The notes under the pieces are model-generated. The model was not told the DNA's origin. It made no database searches and saw nothing but the letters and a program-made list of their open reading frames with translations. From the NCBI RefSeq assembly GCF_003634755.1, contig NZ_RBXA01000005.1, forward strand, positions 1-64,000: DNA of 64,000 bases, written 5' to 3'. The DNA comes from Flavobacterium limicola. GTDB lineage: Bacteria; Bacteroidota; Bacteroidia; Flavobacteriales; Flavobacteriaceae. This document shows, one piece after another, positions 8,074 through 17,574 of this stretch. Every line of letters starts with the position of its first letter. Position 1 is the stretch's first letter. The position numbers and the translations under genes were made by a program.

Positions 8074-9162
8074 TTACTGAAAATCAACACCAAAATCTTC
8101 ACTCATTTGCATCGATACTTGTTTGATTTCTTGTTCCTTTTCTTTAGGATAAATTAGTAATACATTGGCATCATCAACAATAATGTAATTTTCAAGTCCA
8201 TCTATAACCACCCCTTTCCCTTTTGGCACTTGTATCAAGCAATTCGTAGTGTTGCTTAGATGCTTTTGAGAAACGGTAACCGAGTTATTAAAAGCATCTT
8301 TCTCAGCTACTTCATGCAAGGAAGCCCAAGTACCCAGATCAGACCAACCGATATCAGCAGGAAGGGTATAAATATTGGTTGCCTTTTCTAAAATAGCATA
8401 ATCTATAGAAATGTTAGGACTTTTAGGGTAGTTTTCGGCAATAAATACTACTTCCGCGTTAGTATTATAGACATCATTTCCTTGAATAAACAACTCATGT
8501 ATTTCGTTTGCATGTTGTTTAAAAGCATTTTGAATACTTTGAGCACGCCAAATAAAAATTCCTGCATTCCACAAATACGCTGCGCTAGCGAGATATTCTT
8601 GTGCTTTTTCAAGAAGAGGCTTTTCTAGGAAACATTCCACCTTATGAACGCCATCAATCCCCTCTTTCTGGAAATTGATATACCCATAACCCGTATCCGC
8701 GCGTGTTGGAGTAATCCCCAACGTCACCAATGCGTCGTTTGTTGCGGTATAATCAAGGGCTTGCGTAATTTTATTCAAAAACTCCGTTTCTTTTAAAATC
8801 AAATGATCCGAAGGAGCCACCACTATATTCGCTTCAGGATTTGCCTTTAAAATTTTATAAGAAGCATAAGCAATACAAGGAGCCGTGTTATTACGACATG
8901 GTTCGAGTAAAATATTATCTACCGCTATTCCTTTTAGTTGCTCCTGTATCAATCCCAAATACTGCTTATTACTCAGTATAAAAATATTTTTTTTGGGACA
9001 AACTTTCTCAAATCGCTCGTAAGTGAGTTGCAATAACGATTTGCCTATGCCCAGAAAATCAATAAACTGTTTGGGAAAGTGGTTGCGGCTTTTAGGCCAA
9101 AACCGACTTCCCACACCACCTGCCATGATTAAAACATAGTTGTTATTTTTAGTTCCAGTCAT
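8074..9162 (-). CDS. manC: Mannose-1-phosphate guanylyltransferase (first of two)
   Basis: Makes GDP-mannose from mannose-1-phosphate and GTP. About 362 residues from MTGTKNNNYVLIMAGG. The nucleotidyltransferase signature GGVGSRFWP lies at 15-23, followed by FPKQFIDF; VVAPSDHLI and FLEKP are the internal motifs. The ATG at 9162 is chosen over 9198 because the longer form would overlap the upstream gene and adds a basic tail without family resemblance. The isomerase domain is absent and is supplied by the neighbouring cupin gene. A second manC lies at 33926-34933. No phosphomannomutase was seen in the window. Confidence 0.92.
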   Translation of the reverse strand: MTGTKNNNYVLIMAGGVGSRFWPKSRNHFPKQFIDFLGIGKSLLQLTYERFEKVCPKKNIFILSNKQYLGLIQEQLKGIAVDNILLEPCRNNTAPCIAYASYKILKANPEANIVVAPSDHLILKETEFLNKITQALDYTATNDALVTLGITPTRADTGYGYINFQKEGIDGVHKVECFLEKPLLEKAQEYLASAAYLWNAGIFIWRAQSIQNAFKQHANEIHELFIQGNDVYNTNAEVVFIAENYPKSPNISIDYAILEKATNIYTLPADIGWSDLGTWASLHEVAEKDAFNNSVTVSQKHLSNTTNCLIQVPKGKGVVIDGLENYIIVDDANVLLIYPKEKEQEIKQVSMQMSEDFGVDFQ

Positions 9163-9178
9163 TATATTTTTTTGTCTT

Positions 9179-10078
9179 TTATTTCTTAAAGGATTCAAAA
9201 GTCATCATTAAACCTTGCTCAGTAGAAACGGGCAATTCTTTCCCAATCGCCTTTATTATCTTTTGATTACTTACCATATAATTCTCTGTTAGCTTTTGTA
9301 ACCGTTCTGAATTTAAGGGCAAATACAAATAATTCCCAAATTTAGCCATCGATTTTATCATACTTTGTGATAAATTTAGTATTCTACTTTTTTTATCCAA
9401 ACCCCTCCCGATTAACTGAATCAATTCGTTTGTAGACAACGGTTCGTTATCAGCTAATTGATACACTCCCGAAGGAATAGAAGTATTTTCCAGTAATTCT
9501 TTAATCACAAAACAAAGATTTTCAATACTCAAAAAAGAACGCTGATTTTCAAAAGCGCCCAATGGCCAGGGCAATCCTTTGGCAACCAATTGATACAACA
9601 AATTTAGATTTCCTTTATTTCCAGGGCCGTGAATCATACAGGGACGCAAAATATACACTCTCTTTTCTTCTGGTAGTAACTGACTCAGAATATACTGTTC
9701 CGCCTGTTGTTTGGCAATACCGTAATGGGTTTTAGGATTTGGGATTTCGTCTTCACTCAATATTCCTTTAACTTCATCTGCTACAGCTTTTACCGTACTC
9801 ATAAACACAAACACTTGGGCATCTGAACGCAAAAAAGCATCAAACAATTGCTTGGTTAATTCATAATTAGCTTCATAATAATCCTGAGGATTGGAAACCT
9901 TTTTTAAATCGTGGGCTTTTCCTGCAAGATGAATAATCGCATCCGCTTCTATATCAAATCGCTGATTGGGTATATAACGAATGCTGATGGGTTGCACCTC
10001 ACATGAAAGCTCCAAATAATTTTGGAGATTTGTCCCAACAAATCCTGTGCCGCCTGTTATTGCGATTTTTTTTAACAT
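9179..10078 (-). CDS. NAD-dependent epimerase/dehydratase (extended SDR, nucleotide-sugar modifying)
   Basis: A 299-residue extended short-chain dehydrogenase. The Rossmann motif GGTGFVG is at 8-14, HLAGKAHD near 50-57, an S-T-V-K segment near 94-97, and the catalytic Y-G-I-A-K lies in THYGIAKQQAEQYI. RPCMIHGPGNKGNLNLLY and NQRSFLSIENL resemble the WbpV-like 4-keto-sugar reductases found near WecA-type transferases. That suggests synthesis of an initiating or modified HexNAc sugar, but the substrate is not determined by sequence. It overlaps the stop of the upstream GT4 gene by one base, implying translational coupling. Confidence 0.85.
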   Translation of the reverse strand: MLKKIAITGGTGFVGTNLQNYLELSCEVQPISIRYIPNQRFDIEADAIIHLAGKAHDLKKVSNPQDYYEANYELTKQLFDAFLRSDAQVFVFMSTVKAVADEVKGILSEDEIPNPKTHYGIAKQQAEQYILSQLLPEEKRVYILRPCMIHGPGNKGNLNLLYQLVAKGLPWPLGAFENQRSFLSIENLCFVIKELLENTSIPSGVYQLADNEPLSTNELIQLIGRGLDKKSRILNLSQSMIKSMAKFGNYLYLPLNSERLQKLTENYMVSNQKIIKAIGKELPVSTEQGLMMTFESFKK

Positions 10079-11184
10079 TATGATTGATAAATTTTATCAT
10101 ATGCTTCCGACATTTTTTGTCGTGAAAACGTTTCAACTCTTTCTAATGCATTTGACGAATACAATTCGTACAACTCTTTATTATGAATTAACTTTTCAAT
10201 TGCACCTCTTAACCCTTTAGTATCTTTAGGTTCCACAGTAATTCCTGAATAATCATGCAAAGACACAAAAGGAACGCCTGATTCTAAGTTGGTATTTATA
10301 ACAGGTAGTCCATTAGCCATAGCTTCCAATTGAACAACCCCAAAAGCTTCGGCCTCATTAATTGAAGGTAACACAAACAAATCGGCTTCTTTGTAAAAAT
10401 CGACTAGCTGATTATCACATGCATTAGAAACAAAAGTAACTTTGTTTCTAATATTTAGCATTTCTACTAATGATTTTAGGCTTTCAAGTTCCTCGCCATT
10501 TCCAACAATTTTTAATTTAATGTCTAAATTTTCTATAGCTTTTAATAAATACTCAACTCCCTTATATTTTCTAAGTTTCCCAACAAAAAGCAATTGAAAA
10601 CATCTATCTACAGGATATTTTTTTGATAATACTGAAGAATATTTAGGATCAAAACTAAGCGGTATCGTGTGAATTTTAGATTTATATTTTTGAAGTATCA
10701 CTGATGCCTCAAATAGTTGTGGTGAGGTAACAATAATAGCATCTGCTCTTTCTAGAAGTTTTTCAATCATAGGATTATAGATCTTCTCAATCCAGCTCCA
10801 TCTCGAATTTTTAATATTTGCATGCCATGTAATGATAAGTTTTTTATTGGACATCTGTTTAAAATATCGTAACAAAGCAAATTCCATCGTTGGAAAAGGA
10901 TAATGATGATGGATAACATCATTATCTTTTATTAAGTTTTTTAATGATGGATATCTTAAATTTAAGGGTTGGCTCTTTAAATGGGCAGGTGTAATTTCTT
11001 TTATAATTATTTCCCTATTTTTCTCCTCAATAGATTTTACAAAATTTCGTCTATGATTATTAGAATAAACTGTAAAACTAATGTCATTAGAGTGATCAAT
11101 TACACCCTCAACTATATTTTTTACTACTGATTCCATTCCCCCTTGACAAGGATCATAGTATTTTACTATTTGTAGAATTTTCAT
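10078..11184 (-). CDS. Glycosyltransferase family 4 (GT-B fold)
   Basis: 368 residues. The N-terminal half begins KILQIVKYYDPCQGGMESVV, the usual acceptor-side start of GT4. The C-terminal half carries LLFVGKLRKYKGVEYLLKAI and the donor-site stretch LPSINEAEAFGVVQLEAMANG with the E-x7-E pattern. It acts on the cytoplasmic face of the inner membrane, adding one sugar to the lipid-linked repeat unit. Mannosyl transfer is common in this family and GDP-mannose is made here, but the donor is a guess. Confidence 0.9.
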   Translation of the reverse strand: MKILQIVKYYDPCQGGMESVVKNIVEGVIDHSNDISFTVYSNNHRRNFVKSIEEKNREIIIKEITPAHLKSQPLNLRYPSLKNLIKDNDVIHHHYPFPTMEFALLRYFKQMSNKKLIITWHANIKNSRWSWIEKIYNPMIEKLLERADAIIVTSPQLFEASVILQKYKSKIHTIPLSFDPKYSSVLSKKYPVDRCFQLLFVGKLRKYKGVEYLLKAIENLDIKLKIVGNGEELESLKSLVEMLNIRNKVTFVSNACDNQLVDFYKEADLFVLPSINEAEAFGVVQLEAMANGLPVINTNLESGVPFVSLHDYSGITVEPKDTKGLRGAIEKLIHNKELYELYSSNALERVETFSRQKMSEAYDKIYQS

Positions 11185-11215
11185 TTTGATGTATTGTATC
11201 TATATACTAAAAAAA

Positions 11216-11953
11216 TTATTTATGTGACTCAAGAGCTCTTTTAATAAGAGCTTTAAGTAGTAAGATTCTATATCTTACTTTAAAATTTAAGCTATTTGTA
11301 CTTATTTCTGCTGAGTCTGAAAGATTATTTTGGTGTCTGCGGTAAAGGATTGTTTTTTCGTTCAAAAAATAAACACGCCCATAAATTTCAGCTATTAAAC
11401 CAATCCATATATCATGAGGAACTGGTTCTAAAGGAAACGGTAAAGCAAATTTTAAAATCTCTTTTTTAAAAGCCATGCAACAACCTAAATAGGAATTTTT
11501 AGAAAAATTTTTAATCATTCCTACTTTAGAATTAACCAAATAATAATAGGATTCATGGATTACCTCTAGATTGTCATTAACAACTTTACAGTCAGTAACC
11601 ACCAGTGTATATTTTTTAAGAAGTGACAACACGGTAGTAATTCTACCAACTTCCCAAACATCGTCTTGATCTGCCATAAAAATGTAATCTCCTACTGCTT
11701 GGTTGATAGCATTTTCCATATTTCGAGTTGTTAAATCGAATTTGAATTGTGATTCTCCCACTTGTTTTTTAATATGTGGGAATATTTTAATTCTATCATC
11801 ATTATAAGAATTTATTATTTCAATAGTGTTATCAGTAGATTGATCATCCGATATAATAATCTCATCTGCAAAACTAAGCTGACTTAGTATTGAATCTATT
11901 TGTTCTTTTATATAATTTCCACCATTAAAGGTAGGTATGCAAACTGAAATCAT
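11216..11953 (-). CDS. Glycosyltransferase family 2
   Basis: 245 residues, beginning MISVCIPTFNGGNYIKEQID. Asp motifs are IISDDQSTDNT and the metal-binding MADQDDVWE. The length fits a single GT-A catalytic domain with a short tail (LYRRHQNNLS). It is part of the AT-rich glycosyltransferase block, with a 144-bp gap to Wzy upstream. The acceptor and donor are unknown; ADQDDVW-type GT2s are often O-antigen rhamnosyl or galactosyl transferases. Confidence 0.9.
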   Translation of the reverse strand: MISVCIPTFNGGNYIKEQIDSILSQLSFADEIIISDDQSTDNTIEIINSYNDDRIKIFPHIKKQVGESQFKFDLTTRNMENAINQAVGDYIFMADQDDVWEVGRITTVLSLLKKYTLVVTDCKVVNDNLEVIHESYYYLVNSKVGMIKNFSKNSYLGCCMAFKKEILKFALPFPLEPVPHDIWIGLIAEIYGRVYFLNEKTILYRRHQNNLSDSAEISTNSLNFKVRYRILLLKALIKRALESHK

Positions 11954-12097
11954 AATTTTTGCTTAATCTAATTTGTTGAATATTATCATCAAGAAAACGT
12001 AATTTTTATAGAAAAAAGATCAAGAACATTAAAATAAAATTTAAAACAACACAAATAAAAATCGCCGAATTAAAAATATAATCTTGACAAAATTCAT

Positions 12098-13291
12098 CTA
12101 CAGAGCAGTTCTACTTTTTGACGATTTTTCATCTAATAATGAATACATAACAACTATTATTAACATGCCTGTTGAACTAATCAGTAATGGATTAGTACCC
12201 GAAATAAAAAGATAAGTCAAAAAAGCAATAATACAATATCTATTCCTATCAGTTATTTTTTTATTTATAATAAGATAAATTAAAGGATAAACTATACAAA
12301 TCATAAATAATATGGCTAAAGGAAATCCGAAAAAACGCACTAAATCAAAATAAGTAAGCTCTGTTTGTGTCGTGAATTCGCCAACACCTTGTGAATAATA
12401 TTTACTTCCTAAACCTTGACCCCAGATTAAGTATTGTGGATTTGAAGCTGTATTATCTAAAAAAGAATTGAAGTGACCCGCTTTAATTTCTGAAGACGCT
12501 TCTTTTTCTCCAAAAGACAAACTTAATAAAAATGTAATGAACAGGAAAAAAAAAGAAGCAATTGCAAATATAGAATAAAGCGCGTTTTTCTTTTTATTTA
12601 AATAAAGATAAAAATAATACAATAAAATTATCGTTGCCGAGACAATATTTGCTCTAGTTCCAGAAATTATTAAACTTGAAAAAAAAGTAATAACCAAAAA
12701 TAATGAAGCAAATTTATTTTTACCATATATCAGTTTATCACAAAAAAAAGACAAGGGAAATACTAAAATAGGACTTGTTTTGTAATAAACACTAAGCAAA
12801 TTATACCCATAAAAATTTCTTTCAGCAAATAAGCCAACTTGCTTATCAATAACAACATAATCATATATTACAGAAAAAACTATTGGGTTATAAATAGAAA
12901 CAAAATAAAAGGGTATAGTTAATCCTGGGATCAAAATTGAATATTTATTCAATGTAACATCCGCCTCTAAACCCAAATCTATAACCACGATTAAAACAAA
13001 TAATATACAAATTGATTTTAAAAAACCTATAGAAAAAGAATAATCTACATCATTATTTTGAAAAAATGCTGTTAGAATACCGAATAAAGTAATAGTTATC
13101 AAAGCAATAATTATCCTTATAGAATCTATCTTGTATTTGATTTTTGTTTTGACCTTGTATAGAATCCAACAAAACATTATTGATAAAAATAATGGGATTT
13201 TGAGATGAAAAATTTTATCTGCTGGATCAACTATTAATACTACAACAAAAAAAGAAAATAAAATAGTAATTATCCTTTTTAAAATTAGCAT
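12098..13291 (-). CDS. wzy: O-antigen/exopolysaccharide polymerase (Wzy-like)
   Basis: 397 residues, almost wholly hydrophobic with about ten to eleven predicted membrane segments, and a long non-membrane loop around residues 260-310 (FGEKEASSEIKAGHFNSFLD to GVGEFTTQTELTYFDLVRFF). This layout, and position among glycosyltransferases with a Wzx flippase upstream, is typical of Wzy, which joins lipid-linked repeat units in the periplasm. GTRANIVSA near 210 resembles a conserved Wzy/WaaL-family element. Very low GC, as usual for this gene. The assignment rests on topology and context because Wzy sequences diverge strongly. Confidence 0.82.
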   Translation of the reverse strand: MLILKRIITILFSFFVVVLIVDPADKIFHLKIPLFLSIMFCWILYKVKTKIKYKIDSIRIIIALITITLFGILTAFFQNNDVDYSFSIGFLKSICILFVLIVVIDLGLEADVTLNKYSILIPGLTIPFYFVSIYNPIVFSVIYDYVVIDKQVGLFAERNFYGYNLLSVYYKTSPILVFPLSFFCDKLIYGKNKFASLFLVITFFSSLIISGTRANIVSATIILLYYFYLYLNKKKNALYSIFAIASFFFLFITFLLSLSFGEKEASSEIKAGHFNSFLDNTASNPQYLIWGQGLGSKYYSQGVGEFTTQTELTYFDLVRFFGFPLAILFMICIVYPLIYLIINKKITDRNRYCIIAFLTYLFISGTNPLLISSTGMLIIVVMYSLLDEKSSKSRTAL

Positions 13292-13402
13292 ATGAAAATT
13301 TAAAAATTATTAAAAAATAATCTAATTAGAAATTAAATATGGACTCAATCGTTTATTATTTTGAAATAAAGTCAAATAATTCTCAACTAAATTTATACTG
13401 TC

Positions 13403-14242
13403 TTATTTAGATATATATCTAACTCTAAATAACATTTCTATTTTTAATATCAGAAACTTATATAATGACAAATTTGTAATTGAGTTAACAAATTTAAAAT
13501 ACTCATAATTTGAAGTAATAATTTTATTTAAATTAAAAATTTTATTTTTAATAGAATTATTAAATTCTTTAACTCCCAAAACATTATTACCATGCTGTCG
13601 ATAATAGATTAGCGAAAAAGGAATTTCTTTTACAACCCCACCAGAATGTAACACTGACAAAGCTATAAGAGAATCATGCATTATTGCTGTAGCAGCATAT
13701 TTTAATGCAGCCAATTTCGCTTTATTATTAAAAAGCATTGTACATCCTGTTGCAAGTGTTCCAACTAACAGATACTTGTTAGGCTTCATAATTCTATTAT
13801 ATCTAGTATAATCCCACATCGAACTTGAAATAATATTTAATGACTGATCGACAACGAAAAGATCAGAAAAGGTTAATAGAGGTAAGCCTTTATTAACAAT
13901 CTCTAATTTTTTAATCTCTAAATAACTTACTTCTATTTTATTTGGTAACCACACATCATCTTGGTCGCAAAACATATAATAATCGGATTCAACATTTTCC
14001 ATGAGCCAAATGAAACTTTTCATAGCTCCAATATTATTTGAAGAATTCTGAAGAAGAATAATATTTGAATATTGTTTAATATAACTTGATATCAAATCCA
14101 AAGTTGAGTCGGTTGATCCATCGTCTCTAATATAGAGAGTCCAATCATTATTAGTCTGATTAATAATTGATTCTATTTGTTGAGCCAAATAATTCTCGCC
14201 ATTATATGTTGCTAGAAGAATAGCTATATTGATTTTACACAT
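13403..14242 (-). CDS. Glycosyltransferase family 2
   Basis: 279 residues. The start NIAILLATYNGENYLAQQIES, then YIRDDGSTDSTLD and FCDQDDVWLPNK, give the GT-A nucleotide- and metal-binding motifs. A His-containing YYRQHGNNVLG segment near residue 230 matches the tail motif of the GT2 at 11216, so the two belong to the same subfamily. It is separated from the next GT2 (14246) by three bases. Donor sugar not determined. Confidence 0.9.
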   Translation of the reverse strand: MCKINIAILLATYNGENYLAQQIESIINQTNNDWTLYIRDDGSTDSTLDLISSYIKQYSNIILLQNSSNNIGAMKSFIWLMENVESDYYMFCDQDDVWLPNKIEVSYLEIKKLEIVNKGLPLLTFSDLFVVDQSLNIISSSMWDYTRYNRIMKPNKYLLVGTLATGCTMLFNNKAKLAALKYAATAIMHDSLIALSVLHSGGVVKEIPFSLIYYRQHGNNVLGVKEFNNSIKNKIFNLNKIITSNYEYFKFVNSITNLSLYKFLILKIEMLFRVRYISK

Positions 14243-14245
14243 AAA

Positions 14246-15064
14246 TTATTTAATTGAATATTTTCCCATCCGATTTGTTAAGCCATCGTAAACACCTCTC
14301 AATATCATTGAACATTTTCTTTTTTTATTCTCTTCGATAAGTATAAATAAAATAAATTTTTTCAAGGAATCGTTAAAATACAGCCATCTCATACTTGGTC
14401 GCTTCTTCATTAAATATATTCTGTTTCTTGCAATATAATATTTACGCAAAGCTGAATGATTATCGCTGCATATTTTTTTCCATAAAATTTTTCGACAATA
14501 TTGACTTCCTAACTCATGGACAAGTTCAATTTCATTTATTTTAATTAAATTATATTTTGATTCGTTAAGGCGATATGTATAATCACCGTCTACTTCATCA
14601 ATAAAAAGATTCTCATCAAATTTTTTTATTAGAGACCATGCTTCCAAATTCATTATAGCTCCAGAGGTATAAAACTGAGGCTGCTCTGCTAATTCTCCTG
14701 AAAAATATGGACTAAATAAACCAATATTATTATTCAACTGTACGGAAACTAAATCGACATATTTACCTATACCATCTGCAACATTAAAAGAGCTATCTTG
14801 ATCCATAGTTAATATCCATTTAAAACCCGAATCATAAGCAATTTGAGAACAGTAATTCAAAGCAAAAGCTATTCCTTTATTTTCCATAAAGGTGTAGTAT
14901 TGTATTTTAACTGACTTTTCTTTTAAAGTCTCTTGATAATTTATTTCATTATCAGAATTATCAAATACATAGAGAACATCTAGCTTGTGTAAATACGAAT
15001 CAATATTGTCTAAAACTTTGGAAATATTAGGGTTATACAAAACAACCACACCTGCTAAATTCAT
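14246..15064 (-). CDS. Glycosyltransferase family 2, rhamnosyltransferase-like
   Basis: 272 residues. LAGVVVLYNPNISKVLDNID at the start, VFDNSDNE and WILTMDQDSSF are the pattern seen in dTDP-rhamnosyl transferases of the WbbL/RfbF type. FYTSGAIMNLEAW and FDENLFIDEVDGDYTYRLNE follow as the usual mid-domain motifs. dTDP-rhamnose is made in this locus, which supports the idea, but the donor is inferred. It lies in the tightly packed GT block between two other GT2 genes. Confidence 0.85.
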   Translation of the reverse strand: MNLAGVVVLYNPNISKVLDNIDSYLHKLDVLYVFDNSDNEINYQETLKEKSVKIQYYTFMENKGIAFALNYCSQIAYDSGFKWILTMDQDSSFNVADGIGKYVDLVSVQLNNNIGLFSPYFSGELAEQPQFYTSGAIMNLEAWSLIKKFDENLFIDEVDGDYTYRLNESKYNLIKINEIELVHELGSQYCRKILWKKICSDNHSALRKYYIARNRIYLMKKRPSMRWLYFNDSLKKFILFILIEENKKRKCSMILRGVYDGLTNRMGKYSIK

Positions 15065-15091
15065 TTAATACTTTATTTTGTAAAATTAACT

Positions 15092-16087
15092 CTAAAATTT
15101 TCTAATAATATAAGCCAAGTGAACTTCAACACATATAATAAAACGATCAAAAAAAGGTGGCTGCTTTAATTTTGACAAAAAGTTCATACTAAAAATAAAG
15201 TCATTTCTAAGAACCTTAAAAAACCCTATTTTTTTTGATACAATACCATAATGCTGACAAACAATATCATTTTCTATCATTAACTTATAACCTAATGTTG
15301 CTGCGGATAGGCCATTTTGAAAAATTAATTTGATCACTGATTTTTTTTCATTGTTTGTTAAATTTAAATTTGAAACATGACTTATATATTTTTGTAATAT
15401 TTCAAATCTTTTAAAAGGGGTAAAATATAAATTATTTTGGCTACCTGAATAAGAATATGATTTTATATTCTTAACTTCTTCCATAGTTTCCATATAAAAT
15501 AAAGGCAATTTAACAACGGCTGTTTTTCCTTCTAGACATAATTCCCCTAAGATAAATTCAAAAGGAAAAACTCCAACTTTATCAGTGTTAGAAAAATTTC
15601 TAACCACTTCTAAACTTTTTAACTTATCATTCTTAAAAAAATAACCTGTTGGGTGTTGCGATAAATAGGCAACATTTAATAGTCCTTCTAAGCCTTTATT
15701 AAATATTATCTCCTCTTGCTTTTTATGAACATCTAATTTACAAAGTCCGGCAACCACATAAGAATGATTTTCAAAAAAATTAATTAAATCGAAAATTCCT
15801 GATGGATTAATAGAGTCCTTATCTGTACTAAAAAAAACATACTCTGCATTCCCCTCAGAAATTGCTTTCATATAATTGGGAATAGCACCTATATTAGGAC
15901 TATTAATTATATAACGAAAACGCTTGTCATCAATTTTTGATAATTCTACTACAGTATTATCAGTTGAACAATTATCAGACACTACGACTTCAATATCATC
16001 GCCTTCGTATTTAAGAATGTCATTTACTAGTTTTACAATCTTTTCGGATCGATTAAAAGTTGATATACAAAAGCTAATTTTTTTCAT
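15092..16087 (-). CDS. Glycosyltransferase family 2 (abequosyl/tyvelosyl-transferase candidate)
   Basis: 331 residues, beginning KKISFCISTFNRSEKIVKLV. VVSDNCSTDNTVVEL and the metal-site variant FFSTDKDSINP replace the usual DxD. The NR(S/A)-type start and D-N-C-S-x-D block resemble dideoxyhexosyl transferases such as abequosyltransferase, and the gene lies close to the CDP-tyvelose cassette. This makes it, with the GT2 domain of the next gene, the best candidate to use CDP-tyvelose. That is inference from context and motif style only. Confidence 0.8.
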   Translation of the reverse strand: MKKISFCISTFNRSEKIVKLVNDILKYEGDDIEVVVSDNCSTDNTVVELSKIDDKRFRYIINSPNIGAIPNYMKAISEGNAEYVFFSTDKDSINPSGIFDLINFFENHSYVVAGLCKLDVHKKQEEIIFNKGLEGLLNVAYLSQHPTGYFFKNDKLKSLEVVRNFSNTDKVGVFPFEFILGELCLEGKTAVVKLPLFYMETMEEVKNIKSYSYSGSQNNLYFTPFKRFEILQKYISHVSNLNLTNNEKKSVIKLIFQNGLSAATLGYKLMIENDIVCQHYGIVSKKIGFFKVLRNDFIFSMNFLSKLKQPPFFDRFIICVEVHLAYIIRKF

Positions 16088-16104
16088 CTTTAAAAAATAA
16101 AAAC

Positions 16105-17574
16105 TTATATACTAAATGTTTTAACAATGCGTGCAGGATTCCCAACTACAATACAATTGGGAGGAACATCTTTGGTGATAACCGTATTAGCTCCAATAAT
16201 TGAATTCTTACCAATGGTTACATTTGGCAAAACTGCTGCACCATCACCTATCCATACATTTTCTTCTATAATTACTGGGCCCTTTGAATACAAAACTCGT
16301 TTAGATGGTGGTAACATTAAATCCGCCATTTCATTGTTTCCATGTGAATGATCAGTTATTAGAACTCGACTTCCAATTAAAACATTACTATCAATTTTAA
16401 TTAATTCCAAAGCTCCTATATGGCAATCCCAATTAATACAAACATTATCACCAATAATAATTTTTGGATTATCAATAACAATTTTACCTACTGCTTCAAT
16501 TCTTGTCCTTTTATAACATGTGAAATTATCACCTATAATAATTGATTTGCTGCCTTCTACATAAAAAGGAAACTTTATACTAGCTTTTTTTCCCATTTTA
16601 AGAATGTTTCTACTAGCATAATAAGAATAGATGTTTGATTTAATTTTAACAGTACTAACATAAATTTTTCTTAGAACTTGTTTAGTAATTAATTTAATTA
16701 AATAATAATATGCATAAAGACAGTGTCCGTAAGAAAAAAAAAGTATTTTTTTTGCTGATTTTACTTTAAAATTACCGGTCTTTTTTAGAATTAATAATTC
16801 CACTATATAGGTAGCTAAAAAATATTTAAAAATATCTCGTTTAATCAAATAAAACAACTTGCTAGGTATTGTTTTTGAGTTAACAAAATCTTTCCAAATT
16901 TTCAAATAATTCACAACAAATACCTCGAAAAAATTATAGCCTCCATTTGAATTCGACTCGATTCCTTCGTTAAAAACAAGTTCATGAATTAATAAGTTTT
17001 TATCATGTGATGCTGCAGCATTTAAATAAAGAGGAACAATCGTTAAAAAGGTTCCGAAATTTTTCTCGAAATCATATCCTTTTATATATTTAGCATTAAC
17101 AACATTTGAACTGATATAAGTAACCCAATAACTTACATTTTGCAAAAATAATGTTGAATCAGTAAATTCCTCTTCTAAAATTTTAGCTTGAGAATTGGTT
17201 TTTAAGTGAACCAATCCATAATCACCGTTTTTTAAATAATCTAAAAGTTTTTCCAGCATTCCATCAATTAAATAATCGTCATCGCCAAGAACTAGTACAT
17301 ATTTTCCAGATGCTTTTCGATAACATTGAGCAAAATTACCGTCCATACCCAAATTAATAGTATTTCTAATGTAATTTATTGGCATTCCTTCTTCTATATA
17401 TTTATTAACAACAGTAGAAGTTTCATCGCTAGAGCAATTATCTGAAACCATTAATTCTAATGGCAAATTCTTACCTGAAACTTGCTTGTTTAAAGCTTTT
17501 AAGTTTCCATCTAAAGCTTTTGCACGATTATATGTTGGAATACATATTGAAAGAAGGACTTCGTTATTGTTCAT
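16105..17574 (-). CDS. Bifunctional protein: GT2 glycosyltransferase fused to a left-handed beta-helix acyltransferase
   Basis: About 489 residues from MNNNEVLLSICIPTYNRAKA. Residues 1-300 are a GT-A domain (MVSDNCSSDETS, VLGDDDYLIDGML). After a basic linker, residues about 325-489 form hexapeptide repeats (IIIGDNFTCYKRTRI, VLIGSRVLITDHSHG, VWIGDGAAVLPNVTIGKNSI, IVVGNPARIV), the acetyltransferase fold of WcaF/Maa type with the catalytic-type DHSHG His. The ATG at 17574 is preferred over 17649. It overlaps the flippase stop by 11 bases. It probably adds a sugar and then O-acetylates it, or acetylates a neighbouring residue. Fusion of these two domains in one frame is uncommon. Confidence 0.85.
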   Translation of the reverse strand: MNNNEVLLSICIPTYNRAKALDGNLKALNKQVSGKNLPLELMVSDNCSSDETSTVVNKYIEEGMPINYIRNTINLGMDGNFAQCYRKASGKYVLVLGDDDYLIDGMLEKLLDYLKNGDYGLVHLKTNSQAKILEEEFTDSTLFLQNVSYWVTYISSNVVNAKYIKGYDFEKNFGTFLTIVPLYLNAAASHDKNLLIHELVFNEGIESNSNGGYNFFEVFVVNYLKIWKDFVNSKTIPSKLFYLIKRDIFKYFLATYIVELLILKKTGNFKVKSAKKILFFSYGHCLYAYYYLIKLITKQVLRKIYVSTVKIKSNIYSYYASRNILKMGKKASIKFPFYVEGSKSIIIGDNFTCYKRTRIEAVGKIVIDNPKIIIGDNVCINWDCHIGALELIKIDSNVLIGSRVLITDHSHGNNEMADLMLPPSKRVLYSKGPVIIEENVWIGDGAAVLPNVTIGKNSIIGANTVITKDVPPNCIVVGNPARIVKTFSI

